A DNA stretch of 64,000 bases from Cristatella mucedo (Eukaryota; Bryozoa; Phylactolaemata; Cristatellidae), in contig WPIO01000022.1 of the NCBI GenBank assembly GCA_009760855.2, positions 2,361,001 through 2,425,000 on the forward strand, in the 5' to 3' direction. Below are positions 12,245 to 23,222 of this stretch, piece after piece. The translations under genes and the position numbers were made by a program. The notes under the pieces were generated by a model. That model was given only the letters and a program-made list of their open reading frames with translations, made no database searches and had not been told where the DNA came from. How positions within the stretch are numbered: position 1 is the first letter of the stretch; every line of letters starts with the position of its first letter.

Positions 12245-12378
12245 AAAAATGTAATTAATTTGTATAGCGCTCTTAAGAGAACTTAATCTTTATTCAGGCG
12301 CTTCACATATGCCACGGGGCTCGAGCCTACGACCTCGGCCGCCAACCCAGCTTGGCAGCACTTACAAAGTTGCTCCAC
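12245..12378 (-). repeat. tRNA-derived SINE family 2
   Basis: TTGTATAGCGCTCTTAAGAG, CAGGCGCTTCACATATGCC, GGGGCTCGAGCC and ACGACCTCGGCC. Confidence 0.75.
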
Positions 12379-14174
12379 AAATCGGCATTCGGATAGATTA
12401 AATCTTAGCACAAACTCGTAGCACTCTCCTCGTTTTTTAGAAAAACGTGTTGCTGTCACGTGTCTTCGCCCTGGTCGGCGGTGGCTGCGGTAGATGAACA
12501 TCCTGCCGGGTAGCCTCAGACGTATAAAGGAGGACGCCAAGAAGGGAGCCAGACTTGAATCTTTCCTGTTGGATCTTTTCAATCGTAGGAAGGTGAAGGG
12601 GCATGCCTACTCTTTAATGCCTGCCCGAGGGGCCCACGGCTGACCGCCCCCCCCCCGGTGGCATTCTTCTCACACGCGCGCGGCATTCCGCAGGCGACGC
12701 GGTCTTCGTCACTCGCGCCAGCGCCCGACCCCGTCGCTTTCAGATGACCCAACGAAATCGCCGCCATGCCGCAGGTGAAAAAACCAAACATCCGAATCCA
12801 AGATGGCTGCGGCGCCTACAGCGGCGCACGGCATGGACCGCCAGTCGGCGCTGCTTAACGCTCTCTTATATCGCGTCGTCGCTTTTTGCTGCCTGCACGC
12901 TGGCACGCACCTGGCGGCAATTTTCTAACGACGAATAGTTGAAACAAATAATAACTGCTACACAAAACGCTTCCGCTAGGTTATCTAGCTGCCATGTACA
13001 TTCGGGGGCAGGGTTTTTAGTACGAGAGCCTTCGATTGAACAGTATCGCCCGACTACACCGTGCAAAGGTCATTCGATGCTTGTTTCAAGCACACAAGCC
13101 GACTTCTACGAGGATAAGACTGTACCATGGAGAGAGTTGAATATAAATAATTTTCACCCCGGTAATGGCGGTGACATTGAGGCCTTTCGGAGGGATGAGT
13201 ACGGCACGCGGCAGCCATGACCCTAGAGGCTGTGCCGTCGCAGCAGAGCGGAAGCCTTCTCGCTCGAAACTTTGATTGCTGCAAACGGCCTCGCCCTGAC
13301 TGCATTGAGACGCAGCGCCGAGACTTACAAGACTTAGTAGCGTCCGACGAGAGCCGCCATTGTCAGCACTCCGAACTCCCTAGGAGAACGGTCTCAGCTC
13401 GTCACGAGACGAAGCGTGCGTTTCCAGGGCTCAAGCGAGCAGTGCTTTTTTTTAATCCTTCCGAGCAGGAAGCGGCGCATGCGCACAAGGTCAAGGCTTC
13501 AGGGATCGGGGAAAGCGAGTCGAAGGACAAGAAACATGAGAATCTCTCTGCATTCACCGCATTCATTTTCCGCTCTGCTGTCAATGAGGTCCAACTGCAG
13601 TGAGGTCTTCTGAGAGCTTGCTTCTGCGCGTAGGCGCGAAACTACTCACGATGCAGAAGTGACTTCCCGCCATACCTGAGCTTTCGCCTCCCTTATTTCG
13701 CAATAGACGCCGTCGTCGGCGCCAGCGGAGCACGTATACTCCTAGGAGGACCTTGGCCTTGAGCTGGAAGGGTCACGCGCTCCAGCCAGCTACCGAGTGG
13801 GCTCATTCAGCTGCTGCGTCCTACTCCACAGCTCCACAAGACGGCGAGCGGCGAGCTCAGGGGTTTCCCTCGCCGGTCGATCGTCGATCTCGGTACTACA
13901 CGACCGAGGAGCCCCGCTCGTCCTTCACCTTGCCTCGAAGGAGCTCGTCTGCTACCCGCATCTGCGTTTGCTTGGAGTCGTGTTGTCATTTTCTGCGGCG
14001 GCGCTGCGCGCTAGCTCGCCGGGCCGTGCGTCGAATTGCGACCGCAGAGTCGCACCGCACGCCCAGAATGGCGGCTTTTCGCAATTCTGCGCTTTCAACA
14101 GGCCTTCACTTACCGCACGAAACATCACCTTTACCGCTCAACTTTACCGCACGATAAAAGGTGCACAGATATTT
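12379..14174. other. CpG-rich block without a supported gene
   Basis: Contains CCAAGATGGC at 12799-12808, like a YY1 site with a start codon. It opens a 41-codon frame starting MAAAPTAAHGMDRQSALLNA without a donor. The 128-codon frame at 13217-13603 shows no recognisable domain. Confidence 0.4.
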
Positions 14175-14288
14175 TCTGGACTAGGATTGATAGAGCTATA
14201 GCAAATGTAAAGTGTCCAGAAGAGATTGAGATTGAGTTCTCTGAGGGCGCTTCATTAAGTGTATTACTATTATTATTATTATTATTAG
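14175..14288 (+). mobile_element. LINE family A 3' end, short
   Basis: GCAAATGTAAAGTGTCCAGA followed by the GAGTTCTCTGAGGGCGCTTC block and an ATT tail. A short duplication of AGATTG lies inside. Confidence 0.75.
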
Positions 14289-14559
14289 ATATTGTGTGCG
14301 TCACTAGCCCTCGGTTACCGATTCGATTGCAGCGAGTTGCAAAGCGACTGGATAGATACCAACTTCTCTCAGAGCACTGCGCTAGCAATCTATTATTATT
14401 TTCATAAACAAATAGGAAAAGCCGAACAAATATAAGCTGCAAGTGCGGTGGTGGCGGTAGCCGTAAAGGCTACTCTTCTTTCGCTGCACAAAAGAGGCTC
14501 TTTTAAATCAGCGATAGATGGCGCTAGATGGCCAAAGTAAAGTAGACGTTAGCTGACCA

Positions 14560-14730
14560 AATTGCCTCATTATTTTATGCGGCGGCAGGAGAGCCTTAGC
14601 GGCTATCCCCCGCCGCCGCCGCTTGCTGTAGGCGATAGAGGATTTCCTGCTGCAGGACTCGAACCGGCGACCTCGGTCGTCAAGTGAGAGCACTTTATTT
14701 CCCCACCCACCCACCCCCCTGGGACATTGG
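14560..14730 (-). repeat. tRNA-derived SINE family 1
   Basis: Reversed copy: GGCAGGAGAGCC body block, then GACTCGAACC (B-box complement) and the ACCTCGGTCGTCA arm. A second partial body in plus orientation lies just left at 14440-14515. Confidence 0.65.
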
Positions 14731-15070
14731 ACATCGCTGCCTTGTACGAAAATGTGTGAGCATTTTTGTTTGAGCATTATTCTCTATTAGACACTGGATG
14801 TGAGAGCCTAGTTCCGGTGGGAAGGCAGGATGCTGGAGGCGCGGCGGGAGGCTTGATTCACAAATTAAATGAAACTGGCGTACCGCTAGCTATCTATAGT
14901 AACTCGGCAGGGAGTCGCCTATCGTGGCCGGACGTCACTGCTTTGTTTTTGTCACGGGTCTATCCCACCAACGCGCCAAACTTCGATACATTTCCTGATG
15001 CTGAAGGTGCCGTTGGAACAGGGCAGACTGCTGCCAGGAGACGGACCCTGCCATGCTTTCTTCATTCTGA

Positions 15071-15305
15071 CACTATCTCCCACCATCTTCTGCTATCTAC
15101 CACTATCTCCCTCTATCTCCTGCTATCTTCCATTATCTGCCACTATCTACCACTATCTACCACTGTCTCCCACTATCTCCTGCTATCTGCCACTATCTGC
15201 CACTATCTACCACTATCTACCACTGTCTACCACTATCTGCCACTATCTACCACTATCTCGCACTATCTCTTGCTATCTGCCACTATCTCGCACTATCTCT
15301 TCCTT
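15071..15305 (+). repeat. 10-bp minisatellite, CACTATCTNC unit
   Basis: About 23 units of CACTATCTAC/CACTATCTGC/TGCTATCTCC in tandem, with the eighth to tenth bases varying. It is a true decamer array, not a simple dinucleotide. Confidence 0.92.
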
Positions 15306-15607
15306 CATTTGTCCAGGTGAAACTCCTCATCGATAGTCGCACGAAATCTTGCTTTCAACTGAAATGGTGCTTCATAGCGTGGCTGTATACAGCAGACTAA
15401 ATGAGCTGGCTGTGAGCCTCACCGGCTCCGCTGTAGTAACTAGGTGGAACTTCGGGTTGTAAGGGAAAAAAGAAATTTCGCCGGCGCCCGAGTGACTGCC
15501 TCAACGCCTGGCACTACTTTAGTGGCACACTGACTGTAAATGGGAACGGTCGGAGAGCTGGGTTAAACTCCAAGGGACTGTAGAAGCAACTTCACCCCAG
15601 AAGACAG

Positions 15608-16025
15608 ATGGGGAGAGAAGGAGAGAGAAAGAGACAGACAGAGAGACAGAAAGAGACGGAGACAGGAGAGAGACAGAGACAGGAGAGAGACAGAGAGAGA
15701 GACAGACACAGACACAGACGCAGACGCATACACAGACACAGAGACATCGACAGAGACAGACACAGAGACAGTGACAGACACATCGACAGAGACAGAGATA
15801 GAGACCAAGACAGAGAGACAGAGACAAAGACAAAGACGGAGGCAGAGACAGACAGAGAGACAGAGAGACAGAGAGACAGACAGAGAGACAGAGAGACAGA
15901 GAGACAGAGAGACAGAGAGACAGAGAGACAGAGAGACAGAGAGACAGAGAGACAGAGAGACAGAGAGACAGAGAGGCAGAGAGACAGAGAGACAAAGACA
16001 GAGAGACAAAGAGACGGAGAGGCAG
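15608..16025 (+). repeat. Long GACAGA-type polypurine array
   Basis: About 420 bp almost wholly purine on the plus strand apart from regular C. The 8-bp unit AGAGAGAC/GAGACAGA is nearly perfect at 15840-15990. Confidence 0.92.
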
Positions 16026-16029
16026 CGAA

Positions 16030-17284
16030 ACTTCCTAGCGGGCCTTTCGTAAATGTGTGACGATCTATCAAGTTGCCTATTTTGAGAAAGGCTGTCTCAG
16101 TTTCGTTGACAAGATACATTTGCATTGTATTTCTATTAATACCATAAAAACTGCCGGGACGCGAGCCGCAGGGTCTACACTTTACCGGGTCTGAAACAAA
16201 ACTAAACTAATCAGGCGTGCCATTGTTTCAGCTACAGGCTAGCGCGACCTTGTGGCCGGCGAAACAATAAATAGACCGGCGCTCCCCGAGAGAGCGTGAG
16301 TGCACGGCCGCAGCAGCGTCGATGCAGGCCGCGCGTGCCCGCTGAGCAATAACCTAGCACGGGACCTCAGCCGCGCTCCATCCGTGCGATAACAAATAAA
16401 TATTCAGAGGCGTAACCATTTCGCCCGGAATCGCCCTTCGCCCTCGGTCAGACGGACGACGAGACATTGCTGCGGCATTCTGTAGCGTTGTCAGCAAGAA
16501 CGTCGCCCCGGGGCTGCTAGCGCGCATCCAGGAGACCGCTGCCGGCCAGAGACCCGGCGCTCCGGTAGGTGGCGCCATCGGCCGCTTCTTTCTTTGCGAA
16601 CTTCCGTGCTAGTCGCACTTCCGCCTCTTAGGATCTATAAGATGGGTAGACAACGGTGAGAGCGCTTACTTACTGCGGCGCACCGCGCTGCTGCGGATGG
16701 CAGCCAATGGCGGCGACCCGCGGTTAAGGATATGTAGATCGCTAGGCGCTATCGGATTGCAGGATCGGGACAGCGAACAAAAAGCGCAAAGGCCGCAAAA
16801 TATGCTTCCACGTAATAAAAGCAGGAAGAGCGCAGAGCAGGATGCTTCAACGAATTTCTTTTTTCAAAAAGTGCAGTGCTCCCAAGCTGCCGAGAGATAA
16901 CCAAAGGATCGGAGTTGCTGTTTTTTGCTGCTCGCGGGCTCCACTAAGCTGTCTTGTTGGAAAGTGACGCGAAGGTAGTGCGCCACTCGCCGCCGCTTAC
17001 TCGGCTAACGCTTTGCGACTCGCCCGGAGGCAAATGCCTCGTGACCTCACGGCCGAGCGGAACTCTTACGTCACTGTCCTTTCTACACGTGGCCTGTTAA
17101 AGGGCTAGGTTAAACTAGCCGGAAGTACTGATACAATCCTTTCCAGGGCCGCGGGGGGCCGGGACAGATAGCAGCATTTAGGAAGTGCCGCTAGCAGGGG
17201 GGTGTGGTTTTGCCATCCCTGCTTCAATTCTCACGCGAGTGGCGCGCGCGACCAGTGCTAGCGTCGAGTTGACTTGCGAAAGAT
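16030..17284. other. No supported gene
   Basis: Mixed GC-rich sequence; short ORFs only and no repeat recognised. Confidence 0.45.
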
Positions 17285-17400
17285 TCTACTGACAGCAGCC
17301 AGCCGGAATCGAACCGGAGACCGCCGGCTGGAATCAGCCGCAATCCAAATCTGGAATCCGACTGGAGTCAGCCGCAAGCACTGCGCCAGGCTACGGGGAC
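17285..17400 (-). repeat. tRNA-like sequence, unclassified
   Basis: The minus strand has TAGCCTGGCGCAGTGC (A box, 17378-17393) and GGTTCGATTCC (B box, 17305-17315). They are separated by two near copies of CTGGAATCAGCCGCAA-like sequence, so the spacing is long for a tRNA. Acceptor-stem pairing could not be built. Probably a SINE or tRNA pseudogene. Confidence 0.4.
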
Positions 17401-17839
17401 AGCAGCCGTGTCGCCGCCGATTACCCGGAGGTTACCCGCGAGATGACCCGCGAGGATCGACCGGCGCGGAGAAGGAGCCGGAGGAGAACCTCGCCAGGCG
17501 ATCGCCTGCGTCGCGAGCGACGCGCTCTTTTTTATGACGAAAAATCACCCGGTCCACGAATTCTTGGTTCGATCCCCTTGGACGACGCGCTATTGTTTGC
17601 GCCAATTGTATCCGGAAATCTGCATCGAGCGGCCGTCCACTTGAGGAACGTCGCGGCGGGCAAGGCAGCCGAAGCCAGGTGCTCTCGCGACATCCTCAAA
17701 TGTCTCCAGAGAAAGCGAAGCCCGTTGCCAGGCAAAACAGCTCCGATTTCGCAAGTCTTCGAGGCACCGCTCGCCACTTTGATGCGCGAGCTACGACCGC
17801 CATTGCTGTATGACGAAACAATAGTGAGGAGAGAGAGAG

Positions 17840-18015
17840 AGGATACACCCAACTGCTCCTGGGCCTTACCTCAGTGCTGGGCGCTCGCTCTTCGCCGCTC
17901 AGACTATGGGTTCGAATCCTGCAGCAAGCAATTCGTATTCCCCTCTGGTTTTGGAGCTGGTAGCCTCTAATGTCTCTTTGCCGCTATTAAATTAGGCTGC
18001 TTAATCGGCCGGCAC
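17840..18015 (+). repeat. tRNA-derived SINE family 1-like
   Basis: B-box-like GGGTTCGAATCCTGC followed by a body ending AGGCTGCTTAATCGGC, like the better copy at 55170-55345. The A-box part is eroded. Confidence 0.55.
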
Positions 18016-18084
18016 CATTTTATTTTACTTTTCCTGTACTTCCGAAAGTCGCCAACTCGGTTTTCTTTATTTCTTAAAAATATA

Positions 18085-18232
18085 AAATAGAATTCCTTTG
18101 TATAGCGTCCTAAGAGAATGTAACCTCTATTCAGGCGCCTTACACATGCCACGGGGCTCGAGCCCACGACCTCGGCCAGACCTAAGCCGGGCGAGCAGTT
18201 TAACCAGTGGGCCAAACCCGCTCGGCAATGTC
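18085..18232 (-). repeat. tRNA-derived SINE family 2
   Basis: TTGTATAGCGTCCTAAGAGA, TTCAGGCGCCTTACACATGC, GGGGCTCGAGCCCACGACCT and AGTTTAACCAGTGGGCC. Confidence 0.78.
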
Positions 18233-18373
18233 GTATTCTTCGTTGCATCAAACTATGCCTATGACTCGGCTGCTCGCTCGCCAGAACCGCGCTAGAAAAA
18301 TCAGACGCAGTTTTTTTGGTGTCCAAGAAACTCTAGAAAGTCTGTAAGCGTGCCGCTCTGCTGCACGTACAGA

Positions 18374-18511
18374 GTATGCTGAGCTGGTTGTGTCCGGATG
18401 CTAAGGTGCTCTCGCCCCGGGGACCAAGGTCGTGCCCCGAGGCATTTGTGAAGCGCCTGAACCGAGATTGTGTTCTCTTAGGGTGCTATACGAATGAGTT
18501 ATTATTATTTA
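18374..18511 (+). repeat. tRNA-derived SINE family 2
   Basis: Plus orientation: AAGGTGCTCTCGCCC head, CGTGCCCCGAGGCA (decayed B box), GTGAAGCGCCTGAACCGAGA tail and a short TTATTATTA end. Confidence 0.72.
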
Positions 18512-18638
18512 GATATTTATTTATTATGAGCAGGGAACGGGAGGAGGGCCCCCTCCCGCCCCCCCCCCCCGCACCCGCCTCGAACCTTCGCTCGTGCGCG
18601 CTCAGGAGAGACGACTGCAGGCGCGCGCGCCCACTGAC

Positions 18639-18783
18639 CTCCAGCAGGCCTCGCTCTGATGCCTCGTCGTTGCTGCCTCGACGAGCCGTCGACTCTTCAA
18701 CCGCCGCCGCCGGCAGCAGCAGCCGCTGGCTCACGTCGCGCTTGGCCATCGTTCCGCGGCAAGCTGGAGCAAATGGATAAATC
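18639..18783 (-). CDS. First coding exon candidate of an unknown gene
   Basis: A strong pyrimidine tract ending TTCTTCAG precedes the exon at 18783. After 34 nt of untranslated sequence an ATG at 18749 has a very good context (A at -3, G at +4). It opens 37 codons: MAKRDVSQRLLLPAAAVEES, then 17 residues ending SERGLLE, followed by the donor GTCAGTGG at 18638. The combination of acceptor, Kozak context and donor in a CpG-rich block fits a second exon carrying the start codon after a 5'-UTR intron. The product was not recognised and no following exon was identified to the left. Confidence 0.42.
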
Positions 18784-19499
18784 CTGAAGAACAGAGAGAA
18801 AGAAGCGAGCCAAGAATTAGAAGGCGTTTGACGGAGCGGCGGTGGCGGCGGCGGCCGCCTCGACCTCGCCGTAGCGGCTCCGGCTCCGCTTGCGTCTGCC
18901 TCGACCTCGCCGAAAGCGCCGGGCAATGCAAGCGGCAGACCAATCTGGGCCATCGGCGACCAGCCCACCCACCCGCCCGCCCGCCCGCCCGGTCCCAGCG
19001 CGCGTCCTCGAGAGACCGCCCATTTGTAAATAGTCGTATTAGGACAACGGAGGCAGCCTCGTGGAGCCGAGGCTGCGGCAGGATGCCGGGGCCGTCCGTT
19101 CGTTACGCTATCTTGGGTATCCAAACAATGTATGAGGAGGTGATCACAATGCCGGGCGGAAGCGGAGGTTTATAGAGCGGAACTGCGGAAGCGTTATTAG
19201 CTTCCGAACAAGTGGCGATTGTTTTGCTATCTCGATTTTTCCATAGATAAATTAAAGCTTGAAAAGAGCGCCTTTTCCGCGGCTCTATCGGCCACCAGGC
19301 GCCGGGCGTCCGCGCCTGCGCGATGCGGGGTGGGAAATTGGCTCTGGCACGTTGGTCTGCACTTGGAGCCGGCGAAAAGCGAGGGAGTTGCTTGCGACCA
19401 AAGTAAAATTCAAGCTACGTGCGCAAAAAGAAATCAGCATTTAAAAATTGTCGGCCAAACTCGATTCACCTCTCTGCAGGATGCGCGAGAACCTATAAG
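18784..19499 (-). promoter_or_regulatory. CpG-rich region upstream of the 18.7 kb exon
   Basis: GC-rich with GCCC repeats at about 18960-18990. It may hold the promoter and a 5'-UTR exon of the gene starting at 18749. Inference from position. Confidence 0.3.
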
Positions 19500-19670
19500 C
19501 TTAGAGGAGCCGAGGAGGAGGAGCAGGAGGCGGAAGGAGGAGGAGGGGAGGAGGGGGAAGAGGAGGGGGAGGAGGGGGAAGAGGAGGAGGAGGAGGAGGA
19601 GGAGGAGGAGGGGGAAGAGGAGGAGGGGGAAAAGGAGGAGAAGGAGGAGGGGGAGGAGAGCAAGAGGATT
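19500..19670 (+). repeat. GGA/GAG polypurine tract
   Basis: About 170 bp of GAGGAG and GGGGA blocks; codes for poly-Glu/Gly only by composition. Confidence 0.9.
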
Positions 19671-19976
19671 TGCTATCCCCCTACGACTGCCCGAAATTTC
19701 TAATGTTGCCGCATTTGGACCGCACGTGTCTTGGCGCCACTGGCGGCATACTCGGCGGCGAGCGGTCGCGCGAGCGCGCACGTGGGCTGGAGGTTGGAGA
19801 GTCGTGTGGAGACGAGATGCGACGATGATATGAAGAGACAACGAGATATGAAGCAAGATGCAACGGCAGCAAATCGCTGTCGGCTAAAACATTGCCCAAC
19901 GACTGATGCTCAGAAGATCTCCGCAGCCTAGAAACGCTGAGTAAAGACACTAAAAACGACAACATTAAAAATAAGG

Positions 19977-20060
19977 ATAATAATAATAGTTTGCCTTTAT
20001 AGCGCCCAAAGAAGAACTCAATTTCTACCAGGGGGCTTTACAGATCACTGCAAGAGAATT
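19977..20060 (-). mobile_element. LINE A-like 3' end, short
   Basis: Reversed ATT tail followed by GCGCCCAAAGAAGAACTCAA and GGGGGCTTTACAG, a diverged form of the family 3' end. Confidence 0.55.
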
Positions 20061-20141
20061 AACAACCAACGATTAGTCACATGCACAGTATCAAACGTGC
20101 AAAACAGACAATTGTTATACTTAAGCCAGCTTAATAATAAT

Positions 20142-20510
20142 AATACATTAGACATACCGCCCTCAGAGAATTCGTTCTCTCTCTAGGCACTTTAGCGTTT
20201 GCTGCAGCAGGAAGTGGTGCCACGATTAATAACTCACCTCTGGCACTCTTAGCGTGCACAGAATCATCTACAGGTAAGCACGCTAACAGCACACTGTAAA
20301 CAAGACAAGCTCACTAGGGCGAGATGAAAGCTGATCGGAACATGTGCGTCTTTGGCTGCGACTTGATTAGTGCAAGGTCATTGAAGGTAATGACTCTAAA
20401 CAGAAGTGAGTGCCGGACTTTCGGTGCAGACGAGCTGCAGCCTCCTCGATCGCCAAAAGATTTCAATTTAGTGGGAGAGATCACGAGATAACTAGACGCT
20501 GAGTAGCAGG
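20142..20510 (-). mobile_element. LINE family A 3' fragment, diverged
   Basis: Reversed ATT tail at 20142, the 3' end motif, and a minus-strand frame with TKLKSFGDRGG and SAPKVRHSLL standing for the [19 protein letters not shown] block. Confidence 0.7.
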
Positions 20511-20714
20511 CGGCGCGAGAAAAAACAGGTAGAGAGAAGAGGTCTGATCGGTGAAGGCTAGTGAAAGCGACCGGAAAAGCGGCCACTCTTCCGCGACCCC
20601 GCCCGCAGCCGCAGCCGCGCAAACCTGAAGCGAGGCCGGCGCATTGCGCTACTTACCGACAATTCAGATTTATCCTCAGATACTCTCTCGTGATGTTTCG
20701 CAGACGCCGCAAAC

Positions 20715-20829
20715 CTTTATGCGCCGCTGGCGACGACTTTGAGGGCTCGCAAAGGACAGCAGCGATCAATAGCAGAACGACTGCCGCGACCGAGAAGCAG
20801 GCCGTCGTCGCGCGACCACCAGCGTTCAT
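20715..20829 (-). CDS. Signal-peptide first exon candidate, secreted or membrane protein
   Basis: The ATG at 20829 has G at -3 and opens MNAGGRATTACFSVAAVVLL, continuing LIAAVLCEPSKSSPAAHK. This is a basic start, a 14-16 residue hydrophobic core and a small-residue site near VLC/EPS, as in a cleaved signal peptide. The exon closes after 38 codons plus 1 nt at AAAG|GTTTGC. It sits in a strong CpG-island-like block (about 20.6-21.6 kb). No downstream exon was recognised, so the mature protein is unknown. The donor is acceptable but not ideal. Confidence 0.38.
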
Positions 20830-21700
20830 GTCGTCGGCTGCCGATGACTTTCCGATGACCGCCGACTTGAGACCGCTCCGATGGCAACAGCGCGCGACGA
20901 TTGGGATCCGTCGTCCACAGCGTCGCGCTCTCGTCCGAATGCCGCCACCGCCGCGGGCCGCGCTCGCTTTATACTGCTCGCGACGCGACGCGCGCACGCC
21001 ATTGGACGTCGTCGTCCGCGGACCCTGCCGAGGCGCGCCGAAGCGCAGCCTCCTCTGACCGAGCTCAGCGCGAGGCGCGGAGGCGCGACGGCGGTGACTG
21101 TGGCGACGGCGGCGACGTCTGCGACGACGCATCGAACGAAGAAGACTGGCGGAGCGCGCGAGGCGTCGCCGCCGCCGCCGCCGCGGCGGCGGCGGTCCGA
21201 AGCTGCGAGAAACGTCGCCCGACGACGTCGCACGGGCGGCGGAGACGCGCGCGCTCAAGCGCCGCTCAAGCATATCCGAACCGCGCGGTGCGCTGGACGG
21301 GCACTTTTACCGGTCCCGCCCCGCAGCGTAGCGAAGGCCGGTGCGCCGGGCAGCGAACGCACGTTCGCAGTAGCGGGTGGGAAAAGGAAACCCGCGGCGG
21401 AAAAAAGGGCCACTGCGCAGCAGCGTAGCGTCCGCCCGAATGTCGTAGTCGTACAGCCGGCCACCTCAATTATTTTGCGTAGATGTTTCGCGACCTCTGG
21501 TGCTATGCGCTCCCGAGTTCTTCCGCAGCGCCGTCTGCGCTGCGACTTTCCTCGGGGTTCGTAGCGGTGCGCTGAGCGCACGGCTATCGCACAGCGCCTC
21601 CTCGCCAGCCGGAGCACCTTGGGGGAGAGCGATGGCGGCTACTTGCACGCCGAGAGAGCTCCGGCCCGGCCCGCCGCTCGTGCGCCGGAGCTCTCTCTCT
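20830..21700 (-). promoter_or_regulatory. CpG-island-like block upstream of the 20.8 kb exon
   Basis: Very dense CpG, with (GCC)n near 21165-21195. Its position fits a promoter for the signal-peptide exon at 20715-20829. Confidence 0.35.
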
Positions 21701-22089
21701 CTCTCTCTCTCTCTCAAAAATGAGAAGTCTCCGAAGGAGACGCTGTGTCGGGCAGTAATCCGTACGTTAGCGGCAGGGCGCAGAGCTTTGCCGATTGATT
21801 AAGTCCTGATGGCGCGTGAGGCGATCGAGCGCTCGGCGGCCCATCGCCTTCTGCTTCTGCGATTCGGACTCGGCGACATCAAGCGGCATCGTCGCGACGC
21901 TGGAAAACGGCAGCTCCTGCGAACCGCTTGAGGCTCGTTGCTCGTGGCGGCTAGCAGAGTCATTAGGAAGCGCGCAGTATCGCTGAGCTGGCACCGCCGC
22001 CCAGGCTGCTGCTGCCGCCTAGTCCCACTAGCGGCGGGGCCTAGCTCGAACGCCCCGAGCCGAGCGATATTGGATTGCGGGATTGAAGC

Positions 22090-22102
22090 GATAGAGAGAA
22101 AA

Positions 22103-22137
<35 letters not shown>

Positions 22138-22161
22138 CAGAGAGAGAGTGAGAGAGTGACA

Positions 22162-22195
<34 letters not shown>

Positions 22196-22400
22196 CAGAG
22201 AGACAGAGAGACAGAGAGACAGAGTGACAAAGAGAGACACAGAGAGAGACACAGAAAGAGACAGAGACAGAGAGAGAAACAGAGACAGAGAGGGAGAGTG
22301 AGAGAGAGACAGAGACAGAAAGAGAAACAGAGACAGAGGGGGGAGAGTGAGAGAGACAGAGAGAGAGACACAGAGAGAGAGAGACAGAGAGAGACTGAGA

Positions 22401-22454
<54 letters not shown>

Positions 22455-22485
22455 GAGAGAGGGACAGAAAGAGAGAGAGAGGAGC
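22090..22485 (+). repeat. GAGA/GACAGA polypurine array
   Basis: About 395 bp of AGAGAC and AGAGAG units ending in a pure GA run at about 22410-22450. Similar in make-up to 15608-16025. Confidence 0.92.
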
Positions 22486-23149
22486 CGCTAGACGTGCAAT
22501 GCGTTCTGCTTGCAGCACAACCCTACCCCGTAGCTCTGGAACGGCGAGTCCACGACGACACTAACCGCTTGGCCGCCACGCAGATCTGGTCAGCAATCTA
22601 CCGAACATTCCAACTACGCATTAGTCCATAATTGAGAATTAAGAGCGACTCTGGTTTTACGTACTTGGTTGCCGCTACGCATGCTTGCCGCACACAGAGA
22701 AAAAGGCAAAACAAGCTCAAACGAGCCAGCGACGCTGACGTGGGAAGGCAGTGGCTAAAGCGGACAAGGCGGAAGAGTGGTTAAAAAGAAGTGAGATATA
22801 AAGAAAATTGTACGTAAATAAGCGAATAAATAGGTTAACCGTCGGTCGTATTTACCCTATAGATAGCGCTAACAATTTCAGCGGGATCTCGTAACGTCAG
22901 AAAGCAAGAGTTTTCATCGTCACCGTGACCTCTGATACCAGCGGATAAAAAGTCAAACTGAAAGTGACATCTAAGCTGCATTTTTCAGAACCCTATGCAT
23001 TTTTTCTTACAAAAACACATACCCTTCGTTAGTCCTTCACCTCGCAGCCAACCTTACCAGTTAACGCAGTCAAATAAACACTTCATAAGCAAACTCAAGA
23101 AAGAAAGAGGTCAGTAAAGAGAGAAAAGACAAAGAAGAGAGATAGAGAG

Positions 23150-23152
<3 letters not shown>

Positions 23153-23220
<68 letters not shown>
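23153..23220. repeat. (TA)n(GA)n compound microsatellite
   Basis: About 18 TA units followed directly by about 15 GA units. Confidence 0.95.

Positions 23221-23222
<2 letters not shown>

Noticed and set aside
15071-15305. Regular repeats considered as a CRISPR array
   Set aside because: Units are only 10 bp and contiguous, with no spacers, in an animal nuclear genome.
15519-16125. Several 100-180 codon Ser/Leu/Cys or Arg/Glu/Asp repeat frames
   Set aside because: All three frames on each strand are open because the polypurine repeat lacks stop codons.
19434-19856. Poly-Leu or poly-Glu/Gly proteins at the GGA tract
   Set aside because: Products of triplet composition only.
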